Both the position numbers and the translations under genes were made by a program. A stretch of 43,468 bases of DNA from NCBI RefSeq assembly GCF_002933775.1, contig NZ_BEWV01000208.1:1-43468 (forward strand), given 5' to 3'. The notes below the pieces were generated by a model that was not told the origin of the DNA, did no database searches, and saw nothing but the letters and a program-made list of their open reading frames with translations. Source of the stretch: Prevotella sp. MGM1. GTDB taxonomy: Bacteria > Bacteroidota > Bacteroidia > Bacteroidales > Bacteroidaceae. Every line of letters starts with the position of its first letter. The stretch's first letter is position 1. Shown here one piece after another: positions 35,922 through 43,303 of the stretch.

Positions 35922-37429
35922 GACGAATAATCTTTTCATTAGTATTGGCGTCGGTCGCGTTTTTGTCGGCCGACGCCGCTACCATTACCGTTGTCGTAGA
36001 CAGTGTCCGCCACCAGCGTGTGACCGGTTTTGGTGCGGCTGCGTGCTGGGGGCTTATGGCTCCGATTGAGGATGTGAATATCATAAAGTTGCTCTATGGT
36101 GAAGACTCTCCTGTGGGACTCAACATCATGCGTATGGAAATATCGCCGAATCTTATTGGCAATGTCACCGTACCTTGGGACACTCCATACGACTGGCACG
36201 GTTATCTGCCTGTGGTGAAAGAGGCGAAAGCCCGTGGAGCGATAATATTCGGCACTCCGTGGTCTCCTCCTGGGGAGTACAAGACCAACGGAACCCCTCA
36301 GGGCGGTAACAGCGAGGCGCAGGGATATCAGCGCGGCGAATTGAAAGCGTCGAGCTATTCCAGTTTCTTTCCTTGGCTGAATACTTTCCTTGCGTATATG
36401 AAAAAGAACGATGCGGCAGTGGATATCGTTTCTTTGCAGAATGAGCCTGATTGGTGGGTAGACTATTCCGGATGTCTGTATACACCGCAGCAGCTTCATG
36501 ACCTTGTCAAGAAATACGCTTCACGTCTTGATCGCAAAACATATAATGTGCGATTGATGAATGCGGAACCTCTCGGTTTCAATCCCGAATATTCGGATAT
36601 CATGCTCGATGATCCCGAGACGGCCAAGCATATAGACATTATCGCCGGCCATATCTACGGGCATGAGCCGCTTGGCAATATGGCTAAGGCGGCCAAGAAA
36701 GCGTTGGCTCAGGGCAAGGAAGTATGGATGACCGAGCACAGCGTCAACCCCCGCGGCGATGCCGACGGCACGGTAGACTTGCCCACATGGCACGAGGAAA
36801 TACTCTTTGCCGAGGAGGTCAACGAGTGTCTGCTTGCCGGCGGAAGCGCGTATGTGTATTGGTATATGCTCGCCCATTGGTCATTTGTCGGCAGCGGCGA
36901 CAAGACCATACAGCCTGGCAATGACTACGGAAAGCTGTTGCGTAGGGGATATGTTATGTCTCACTTTTCCAAGAACCTGCCCGGTTCAACCCGTCTTGAC
37001 ACAAAGGCCAGTGTAATAGTAGGCACCAACAGTGCATTCCAGACCTCGGCCTATATCAAGGGCGACTCTCTCATCGTGATGGCTATAGACACTACAGCCA
37101 ATGCCCATAAATTGCGGGTGCACCTTCCTTATGAGGTTACGTCGGGAGAGTGGATCCTATCTACGGAAGAGGCCGTTTGCCGGCGCTCTGATATAGAAAT
37201 GACCGAGCCGGCCAAGGTTGTCATGTTGGATTTGCCCGCCCGCAGCATAAACACCTACATCTTCAAGATAAACAGGGTGGAAAGCGGTGTTGACGAGATA
37301 AAGTCCGATTGCGAGATGAAGCCGGTAGACGATGCCTTGTATGACATGCAAGGCCGGCGCATGAATTCCGGTGCTTCGTTGCGCCAAGGCATATATATTA
37401 AGAACGGAAAGAAGATATATATAAAGTAA
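35918..37429 (+). CDS. GH30 xylanase (glucuronoxylanase-like) with C-terminal sorting-like tail
   Basis: The ATG at 35918 gives 503 residues and a type I signal peptide (MRRIIFSLVLASVAFLSADA); an in-frame TTG at 35900 is not needed. The (beta/alpha)8 barrel shows GFGAAACWGL (38-47), GTPWSPPGEYK (112-122), acid/base E176 in SLQNEPDWW and nucleophile E273 in VWMTEHSVN, as in clan A GH30 xylanases. A beta-sandwich side domain follows (about 375-455). The last 45 residues (DDALYDMQGRRMNSG ... QGIYIKNGKKIYIK) resemble the short C-terminal domain related to type IX secretion sorting tails. Last gene of the SusCD operon, translationally coupled to SusD 2. No lipobox. Subfamily (glucuronoxylanase or xylobiohydrolase) cannot be fixed by eye. 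Confidence 0.88.
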   Translation: MRRIIFSLVLASVAFLSADAATITVVVDSVRHQRVTGFGAAACWGLMAPIEDVNIIKLLYGEDSPVGLNIMRMEISPNLIGNVTVPWDTPYDWHGYLPVVKEAKARGAIIFGTPWSPPGEYKTNGTPQGGNSEAQGYQRGELKASSYSSFFPWLNTFLAYMKKNDAAVDIVSLQNEPDWWVDYSGCLYTPQQLHDLVKKYASRLDRKTYNVRLMNAEPLGFNPEYSDIMLDDPETAKHIDIIAGHIYGHEPLGNMAKAAKKALAQGKEVWMTEHSVNPRGDADGTVDLPTWHEEILFAEEVNECLLAGGSAYVYWYMLAHWSFVGSGDKTIQPGNDYGKLLRRGYVMSHFSKNLPGSTRLDTKASVIVGTNSAFQTSAYIKGDSLIVMAIDTTANAHKLRVHLPYEVTSGEWILSTEEAVCRRSDIEMTEPAKVVMLDLPARSINTYIFKINRVESGVDEIKSDCEMKPVDDALYDMQGRRMNSGASLRQGIYIKNGKKIYIK

Positions 37430-37487
37430 CGGCGGTTTTGCATGCGATATGGTCGCTTTTGCTTATCGCATGAGTTTTGATAGATTA

Positions 37488-37525
37488 AGGATGTGGGTGC
37501 TCTTTTGCACTCACATCCTTTTTTT
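37488..37525 (+). terminator. Terminator of the SusCD-GH30 operon
   Basis: AGGATGTGGGTGC pairs with GCACTCACATCCT (13 bp, one G-U pair) around a 6-nt loop and runs straight into six T. A classical strong intrinsic terminator. Confidence 0.9.
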
Positions 37526-37628
37526 GTCTGGTTTCATGTTTTTTGTTTGGTATCGTGTTTTTCTTTCATCTTAAGCCCGATGCTTTCATATCATGGGCTT
37601 ATGCGATCTTCTTTTTTCGTTTATATAT

Positions 37629-37690
37629 ACAAATAATAAAGTTTCGGAAACTTGTGCGATAGCCTGTATATGTTATAATGTGTATTTTTG
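37629..37690 (+). promoter_or_regulatory. Promoter of the CE1-like esterase with shared operator-like block
   Basis: ACAAATAA at 37629-37636, then AAA and TT, with a perfect inverted repeat AAGTTTC-G-GAAACTT (37639-37653) and TGTG. Exactly 54 bp after the start of the block comes the -7 box TATTTTTG (37683-37690). The first transcribed segment GCGAAACAGTTAAA (37694-37707) is also similar to the other promoters of the set. Confidence 0.65.
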
Positions 37691-37756
37691 TTTGCGAAAC
37701 AGTTAAACATGTTTTATAAAAACAACATTCTATTAATCGGTTAAAATTTCCACTCA

Positions 37757-38995
37757 ATGAGAGACTTTAAGAATTTATTATTAATGATGCTTGTTTGCAT
37801 GGCATCGCTCGGCGCGTATGCCGACAATATAGAGGTTGGCGGAAAAACACGCAACTATCTTAAATACGTTCCGTCGAACCTGCCTGCCAATAGGCCGTTG
37901 CTTATTTCCTGTCATGGAATGAATCAGGACGCCAACTACCAGAAAGGGCAGATGGCTATAGAAGCTCTTGCCGATAAGGAGAAGTTCGTTACGGTTTTCC
38001 CTGATGGTATCAATAAGGCCTGGGATATATCCGGCAGGACCGACATCGATTTCATTCTGAAGCTTATAGACAAGATGGCTGAACTGCACGATATCGACCG
38101 CGACCGTGTATATCTGTCGGGTTTTTCCATGGGTGGCATGTTTACTTACCACTGCATGAACAACATCGCCGATAAGATTGCGGCTTTTGCCCCTATCAGC
38201 GGTTATCCTATGTGGGGAGCCACTGCCGCCGCTTCGCGTCCTGTTCCCATCATCCATACTCATGGTACGGGCGATGATGTGTGCACGTTCGATAAGGTTC
38301 AGGGTGTTCTTGACGTATGGATAAAGTTCAACAAGTGCAATACCACTCCGTCGGTCATTTCGAGCTATAAGGGAGCCGGGCATGCCACATACCGCAAATG
38401 GAGCGGCGGCACCAACGGAGTGGAGGTCGTTCTGCTTGAATTTGCCGGCAAGGGACATTGGGTTTCCAACGACGTGGTGAAGACAGGCGAGGAGATATGG
38501 AATTTCTGCAGCCGTTATTCTTTGGTAGACCGCAGTCCGAAAGTGACCATAACCGAGCCTGCCAACGGCTCTACCGTATATTTCCCCGAGAGCGACACCG
38601 GGTTGCGTGAACTCCGTATCGCCGCCGATGTGACGAGCGAGTATGGCGATATAGCCAAGGTCGGTTTTTACGGTGGCAGTACTTTGCTTGCCGAGCTTGC
38701 CGCTCCTCCGTATGAGTATGTCTGGAAGAACGTGACGAAAGGCCAGCGGGTCATCCGCGTGGTGGCTACCGACGACCAGGGACGTACCGGTACAGGCACG
38801 TCTGTGATTACTGTCAAGAAAGAAGTCGGTTCCGGTATATCTGATGTCGCGGGAGGCGGTAATTCCGGTGAGCGTCCCTCTGTCTACGACCTTTCCGGCC
38901 GTCGTGTGAGCGGCAGCTCGGCGGAAGGCGTTAGAATTATTGGCGCCGGTCATTCAAATGGTAGCAAAAAGTTTAGAAAAGTGCTCATCCGTTAA
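37757..38995 (+). CDS. CE1-like esterase (feruloyl/acetyl xylan type) with Ig-like domain and C-terminal tail
   Basis: 412 residues with signal peptide (about 1-22, SLGAYA). Alpha/beta-hydrolase of the PHB-depolymerase/CE1 type: oxyanion region LISCHGMNQDANYQ (49-62), nucleophile S124 in LSGFSMGG, acid D173 or D174 in HGTGDDVC, and H234 in GKGHWV. These enzymes remove ferulic or acetic acid from arabinoxylan. Residues about 261-352 form an immunoglobulin-like domain (PKVTITEPANGSTVYFPESD ...), and the C terminus (VYDLSGRRVSGSS ... KKFRKVLIR) resembles the tail of the GH30 enzyme. It stands alone with its own promoter; only 18 bp separate its stop from the next operator-like block. Confidence 0.82.
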   Translation: MRDFKNLLLMMLVCMASLGAYADNIEVGGKTRNYLKYVPSNLPANRPLLISCHGMNQDANYQKGQMAIEALADKEKFVTVFPDGINKAWDISGRTDIDFILKLIDKMAELHDIDRDRVYLSGFSMGGMFTYHCMNNIADKIAAFAPISGYPMWGATAAASRPVPIIHTHGTGDDVCTFDKVQGVLDVWIKFNKCNTTPSVISSYKGAGHATYRKWSGGTNGVEVVLLEFAGKGHWVSNDVVKTGEEIWNFCSRYSLVDRSPKVTITEPANGSTVYFPESDTGLRELRIAADVTSEYGDIAKVGFYGGSTLLAELAAPPYEYVWKNVTKGQRVIRVVATDDQGRTGTGTSVITVKKEVGSGISDVAGGGNSGERPSVYDLSGRRVSGSSAEGVRIIGAGHSNGSKKFRKVLIR

Positions 38996-39012
38996 TGTTT
39001 TCCGTGTTGTAT

Positions 39013-39074
39013 ACAAATAAAAAACATTCGGAAGCCTGTGTTATATAGGTTTTGCGGCATTATCGCTATTTTTG
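39013..39074 (+). promoter_or_regulatory. Distal promoter with shared operator-like block upstream of the regulator
   Basis: ACAAATAA at 39013-39020, then AAA, TTCGGAA and TGTG at the same positions as in the block at 37629, and -7 box TATTTTTG at 39067-39074, again 54 bp from the block start. Transcription would begin about 330 bp before the regulator gene and run into the repeat and hairpin at 39086-39207. Confidence 0.6.
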
Positions 39075-39085
39075 CTGTTGAAAAG

Positions 39086-39144
39086 TTAATAGATTAGTAT
39101 TTCTTTTAAGATTAAGTTTTTGTTAGTTTAATAGGTTAGTATTT
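39086..39144 (+). repeat. Direct repeat of 17 bp, two copies 42 bp apart
   Basis: TTAATAG(A/G)TTAGTATTT occurs at 39086-39102 and 39128-39144 with a single difference; the following TTAAGA(T/C)TAA is also shared with a small shift. A spacing of 42 bp is about four helical turns, so both copies face the same side of the DNA, as expected of regulator sites; a simple duplication is the alternative. Confidence 0.6.
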
Positions 39145-39164
39145 TATTGTTAAGACTAATAGAG

Positions 39165-39207
39165 CGGTTACCGGTATGTGAATATAGGTAGCCGTTTAGT
39201 GTTTTTT
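39165..39207 (+). terminator. Terminator-like hairpin in the regulator leader
   Basis: CGGTTACC (39165-39172) pairs with GGTAGCCG (39187-39194), 8 bp with one G-U, followed after seven bases by six T. It could end or attenuate transcripts starting at about 39080. Confidence 0.4.
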
Positions 39208-39313
39208 GTGTCATTGGTCTTTGTGTCTGCCGTCGCTAATCCGGTAAAGATGAAAGTACGTGAGTCGCAAAAGCAGGTAAAAAAGGGAAATTTTTCATTA
39301 CGTCTCAAATATA

Positions 39314-39345
39314 TTGCATATTATTGCAAAAAATGAGTATATTTG
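39314..39345 (+). promoter_or_regulatory. Proximal promoter of the hybrid two-component regulator
   Basis: A -7 box TATATTTG (39338-39345) with TTG at 39314-39316 spaced 21 bp matches the Bacteroidetes promoter pattern. Unlike the shared promoters it has a -33 element and no operator-like block, so it probably gives basal expression of the regulator, with a leader of about 55 nt. Confidence 0.55.
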
Positions 39346-39409
39346 CCAAACGATATAAGAGACATAAATATAAATAGCATATCTTAACAGTAAAATATAT
39401 TGACTGACC

Positions 39410-42400
39410 ATGAGACGAATAATAACATTTCTCTTGTTGTATGTTTCATTCACAGCTGTGTCCGGACAGACAGGATGGTTCATCCCTTCCAACCGTTTTT
39501 CAAGCAGCCAGATTACGGATATCTGCCAGGACCGGTATGGTTATATATGGATAGCCACGGAATATGGACTGAACAGGTTCGACGGCTATCGTTTCACCAC
39601 ATATCTGAACCAGCCCGGCGACACCACTTCCCTATGTTGCAATGCGGTTTCCAGGTTGTTCTGTGACGATGAGGGCAGTCTGTGGGTCGGCACGGCAAAA
39701 GGGCTCGACCGCTATGATTACGGCCGTAATATGTTTCGCCACTATCGCTTCGCCAACGGGGTGAAGCCCCGTGTGAATGTCATAAGCAGTCTTCGTGACG
39801 GGAGGCTGTTCGTAGGCACGGCCGGCTATGGAGCCCATTTGGTGGAGAGTGGAGACAGCCTGGCCGATGTGTCGAAGCGTTATACCGTACCTGAGGAAGA
39901 CGCTTTTTTCAGTCGTGTGTATGAGGACAGCCGCGGCCGTGTGTGGAAAGGCGGTTTCGGAAATGTCTTTACCTTGCGTGAGACCAACGGTAAAATACGC
40001 AAGTTTGTCTCCCCTTTCGGTTCTCCCATAGGCTTCACCGAGTACGAAGGCGAGGTGCTTATTGTCTGTATGCGCGGAATATTGTCATTTTCAATAGGGG
40101 GGGGTAAAAGTGTCCGTGTGTCTGATATAGACATGTCCGTGATGTCGGATAAGAGAATACCCATCCTTACGGTATATAAAGACAAATCGGGGAACATCTA
40201 TATAGGCACTCGCGGAAACGGGCTTTTCCGCCTCTCGAACGGAAGTCGCAGGTTTGAGCGGATAGAGAGTGTCACCGAGGGTATCGACCTCAACACAGCC
40301 AAGATATGGGCTGTCACCCAGGATCGTGACGGCAATATATGGGTCGGTTGCCAGTCTAAGGGACTCTTCGTGCTCCCTTGTCGCCAGCCGAGGTTCCGCA
40401 ATTGGAGCTTTTCTGCCCAGAAAGTCAGTATCGGCTCCACGATTACTTCTATCTGCGAGGGCGATAACGGTATCATGTGGTGCACGGTGCAGGGCAACGG
40501 CGTGTTCGGTTTCGACGGCAACGGCCGTATAGTGGCCCGTCCCCAGTCTCCGTCTTCCACCGAGTTTATTTTCCGTGACAGCAGGCGCCGGTATTGGCTT
40601 GGCACCGATAACGGCTTCTATGTATATGATCCGGTGACGGGCAAGTCTGATCTGAGGGTTACTTTCGAGTGCAACAAGTTCAACGATATGACCGATGACG
40701 GGAAAAACATATATATATCCACTTTCTCGCGCGGGTTCTGTGTATACAATCCCACAACGCGCAAACTGAAAAACTATGTCCAGAGTTCGGTGAACGGCCC
40801 GAAAGGCAGTCTGTGCAACAATTGGGTCATGTGTATGATGCCCGACCGCAATGGGCATATATGGCTCGGTACGGCCTCGGGAGTGTCGTGTTTCGACCCG
40901 GCCACAGGCAGTTTCCGTGTTCAGGGCTGGTCGTCATTGCTTGAAGGCGTGGCCTGCTATTCACTTTGTGAGACTCGCGACGGACGTATCCTTATGGGCA
41001 CCGAGCAGGGTATTTACGTGTACCGGCCTGGTGCTGGCAAAGTGACAGACATGCCCGGAGGCGAGGTGCTGAGAGACAAGACAGTGGGATATATCGTAGA
41101 GTCTAACAACGGTGACATCTGGTGTTCCACGTCGATGGGAATATGGCAGTATAATGCCCGGAAGAAGAAGTTCATCGGCCATGTGAACGGTAACGGTCTT
41201 ACAATGAAGGAGTATGTCAATTCGGTAGGTCTGCATACGGACGATGACATGGTATATTTCGGAAACAATGACGGTCTCACGGTATTCAGGCCGGAAGACA
41301 TACATGAGAGCCACGGCAAGATAAACGACGTGTGCCTTACCGACTTCCTCATAGCGGGCAAGTCTGTCAGCATGAATACGGAGTCGGGCGGCCGCCGGGT
41401 GACTGACGAGCCGCTTGCCGAGTCGGACCATTTCACCGTGTCTTACCTTGACAATACGTTCTCCCTCGAATTCTCGCTGTTCGACTATGTCGCTCCCGGT
41501 AACATAATATATGAATACAGGGTGAACAACGATGATTGGAAAAACAACGGTGAGGGGCACAACACCATCACTCTGAGCCACTTGCAGCCCGGAAAGTATG
41601 ATGTGGAGGTACGTGCGATGATAGACGGGATCTATTCGGGCACGAAGACCATAACGGTGCTTGTCAGTCCGCCTTGGTATAAGACGCCCGTGGCCAATTT
41701 CATATATATCGTCCTGTTGATCGCTTTCGTCGCCTACATCATTTATTTCTACAATCGCAGAAAGCGCGAGCAGCTGTATGAAGAGAAGATGAAGTTTCTC
41801 ATCAACGCCACCCACGACATACGTTCGCCGCTGACGCTGATAATGAGTCCGTTGGCAAACTTGAAGCGCAGGGTGGGAGAGTCGTTCCCCGACTCTATGC
41901 GCGACATAACCACGATAGAGCATAACGCCAAGCGAATACTCGACCTCGTGAGCCAGATACTCGATGTGCGCAAGATAGACAAGCAGCAGATGCATCTGCA
42001 CTGCCGGCAGACGGACTTGGTGCCGTTTATCAACGGCATATACAAGATGTTCGAGTACAGTGCGCAGGAGCGCAACATCAAGTTCGTGTTCACCCATTTC
42101 GACGAGACACTTGACGTGTGGATAGACAGAAACCAGTTTGACAAGGTGATAACCAATCTGCTTTCCAACGCTTTCAAGTATACATATGATGACGGAACGA
42201 TAGAGATCAGACTGACCTCCGACAAGACACATGCCATGATACAGGTAGCCGATACAGGCGTGGGACTGAAAAGTGAGAGCATGAAGCATATCTTCGACCG
42301 TTTCTACCAGGGAAGCAACTCGCGCCGGCTGCACATAAGCGGCACGGGAATCGGTCTGAACCTGTGCAAGATGATAGTCGACATGCACCACGGCACCATA

Positions 42401-43300
42401 TCAGCCGAGAACAGGACAGACGTCAAGGGCAGCATATTCACTGTGCGGATACCTCTCGGAAACTCTCATTTCTCTTCTGAGGAGGTACAGCAGGATACAA
42501 GCCGCGAGCGCATCCGTCAGGCGCGTCCGCAGACTAAGTACAGGGTGCTTGTGGTCGATGATGATTTTGAGATAGGCCGGTATATCAGCACCGAGCTTGG
42601 TTGTTACTATAAGTTCGGTGTATGTACCAACGGAAAGGAAGGACTCAAGGAACTCCTTACCAATGCCTACGATGTGGTGATTAGTGATGTCATGATGCCC
42701 GAGATGGACGGTTTCACCATGCTTCGTATGATAAAGACCAACATCAACATCAGCCACATCCCTGTTATAATGCTTACCTCCAAGTCTGACGTGGGCAACA
42801 GGCTGGAGGGTCTCGAACGCGGTGCCGATGCCTTCCTTGCCAAACCGTTTGACATGGAAGAGCTGCACATGAGCATAGAGAATGTGATCAACAACGTGTT
42901 GAGGCTCAAAGGCAAGTTCTCAGGCTTGCAGTTGCAGACAGACAAGGTGGAGACCAAGGAAGTGAAGGGCAACGACGAGTTGCTGATGGAGCGAATAATG
43001 AAAGTTGTCAACGAGCATATCGGCGACAGCGATTTCAACGTAGACATGCTTACGCGTGAGGTGGGCATAAGCCGTGCCCAGTTGCACCGCAAGATGAAAG
43101 AGATGACCGGCATTCCCACGAGCGAGTTCATCCGCAACATAAGGCTCGAGCAGGCTGCCCGCATGCTCCGCGAGCAGAAACTGAACATCACCCAGGTCGC
43201 TTATGCCACCGGCTTCTCCAACCTTGCCCACTTCTCAACAGTGTTCTGCAAGTATTTCGGTGTGTCCCCGTCCAAGTATGTGGACCGGGAAAACAATTAG
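39410..43300 (+). CDS. Hybrid two-component system sensor kinase/AraC-type regulator
   Basis: 1296 residues, typical for HTCS proteins that detect oligosaccharides in the periplasm and switch on nearby glycan-use genes. Order: signal peptide (1-20), two seven-bladed regulator propellers (about 25-650; blades such as YGYIWIATEYGLNRFDG and NGHIWLGTASGVSCFDP), Y_Y_Y domain (about 670-755), membrane helix (about 760-783), histidine kinase with phospho-His H802 in NATHDIRSPLTLI, ATPase domain (NLLSNAFKYT, DTGVGL, GTGIGLNLCK), receiver domain with phospho-Asp D1093 in VISDVMMPEMDG and lysine in LAKPFD, and a C-terminal AraC helix-turn-helix (about 1190-1290, ISRAQLHRKMKEMTG ... FSNLAHFSTVFCKYFGVSPSKYV). 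All key residues intact. Inferred to control the xylan genes here. Confidence 0.96.
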   Translation: MRRIITFLLLYVSFTAVSGQTGWFIPSNRFSSSQITDICQDRYGYIWIATEYGLNRFDGYRFTTYLNQPGDTTSLCCNAVSRLFCDDEGSLWVGTAKGLDRYDYGRNMFRHYRFANGVKPRVNVISSLRDGRLFVGTAGYGAHLVESGDSLADVSKRYTVPEEDAFFSRVYEDSRGRVWKGGFGNVFTLRETNGKIRKFVSPFGSPIGFTEYEGEVLIVCMRGILSFSIGGGKSVRVSDIDMSVMSDKRIPILTVYKDKSGNIYIGTRGNGLFRLSNGSRRFERIESVTEGIDLNTAKIWAVTQDRDGNIWVGCQSKGLFVLPCRQPRFRNWSFSAQKVSIGSTITSICEGDNGIMWCTVQGNGVFGFDGNGRIVARPQSPSSTEFIFRDSRRRYWLGTDNGFYVYDPVTGKSDLRVTFECNKFNDMTDDGKNIYISTFSRGFCVYNPTTRKLKNYVQSSVNGPKGSLCNNWVMCMMPDRNGHIWLGTASGVSCFDPATGSFRVQGWSSLLEGVACYSLCETRDGRILMGTEQGIYVYRPGAGKVTDMPGGEVLRDKTVGYIVESNNGDIWCSTSMGIWQYNARKKKFIGHVNGNGLTMKEYVNSVGLHTDDDMVYFGNNDGLTVFRPEDIHESHGKINDVCLTDFLIAGKSVSMNTESGGRRVTDEPLAESDHFTVSYLDNTFSLEFSLFDYVAPGNIIYEYRVNNDDWKNNGEGHNTITLSHLQPGKYDVEVRAMIDGIYSGTKTITVLVSPPWYKTPVANFIYIVLLIAFVAYIIYFYNRRKREQLYEEKMKFLINATHDIRSPLTLIMSPLANLKRRVGESFPDSMRDITTIEHNAKRILDLVSQILDVRKIDKQQMHLHCRQTDLVPFINGIYKMFEYSAQERNIKFVFTHFDETLDVWIDRNQFDKVITNLLSNAFKYTYDDGTIEIRLTSDKTHAMIQVADTGVGLKSESMKHIFDRFYQGSNSRRLHISGTGIGLNLCKMIVDMHHGTISAENRTDVKGSIFTVRIPLGNSHFSSEEVQQDTSRERIRQARPQTKYRVLVVDDDFEIGRYISTELGCYYKFGVCTNGKEGLKELLTNAYDVVISDVMMPEMDGFTMLRMIKTNINISHIPVIMLTSKSDVGNRLEGLERGADAFLAKPFDMEELHMSIENVINNVLRLKGKFSGLQLQTDKVETKEVKGNDELLMERIMKVVNEHIGDSDFNVDMLTREVGISRAQLHRKMKEMTGIPTSEFIRNIRLEQAARMLREQKLNITQVAYATGFSNLAHFSTVFCKYFGVSPSKYVDRENN

Positions 43301-43303
43301 CCG

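Larger units (their letters stand above)
37430..37756. other. Intergenic region between GH30 and CE1-like esterase
   Basis: 327 bp. Contains a hairpin with 9-bp perfect arms (CATGCGATA at 37441-37449, complement at 37464-37472), the main terminator (37488-37525), another inverted repeat TAAGCCC/GGGCTTA (37572-37578 and 37595-37601) followed by a T-rich run, and the promoter block at 37629-37690. No gene. Confidence 0.65.
38996..39409. other. Intergenic region upstream of the hybrid two-component regulator
   Basis: 414 bp without a credible gene (a 28-codon frame at 39250-39336 is rejected). Order: shared promoter block (39013-39074), two copies of TTAATAG(A/G)TTAGTATTT 42 bp apart (39086 and 39128), a terminator-like hairpin (39165-39207), and a second, proximal promoter (39314-39345). 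Confidence 0.65.

Noticed and set aside
39250..39336. 28-codon frame in the regulator leader as a possible leader peptide
   Set aside because: Composition is not distinctive, and its stop codon overlaps the proximal -7 region; nothing supports translation.
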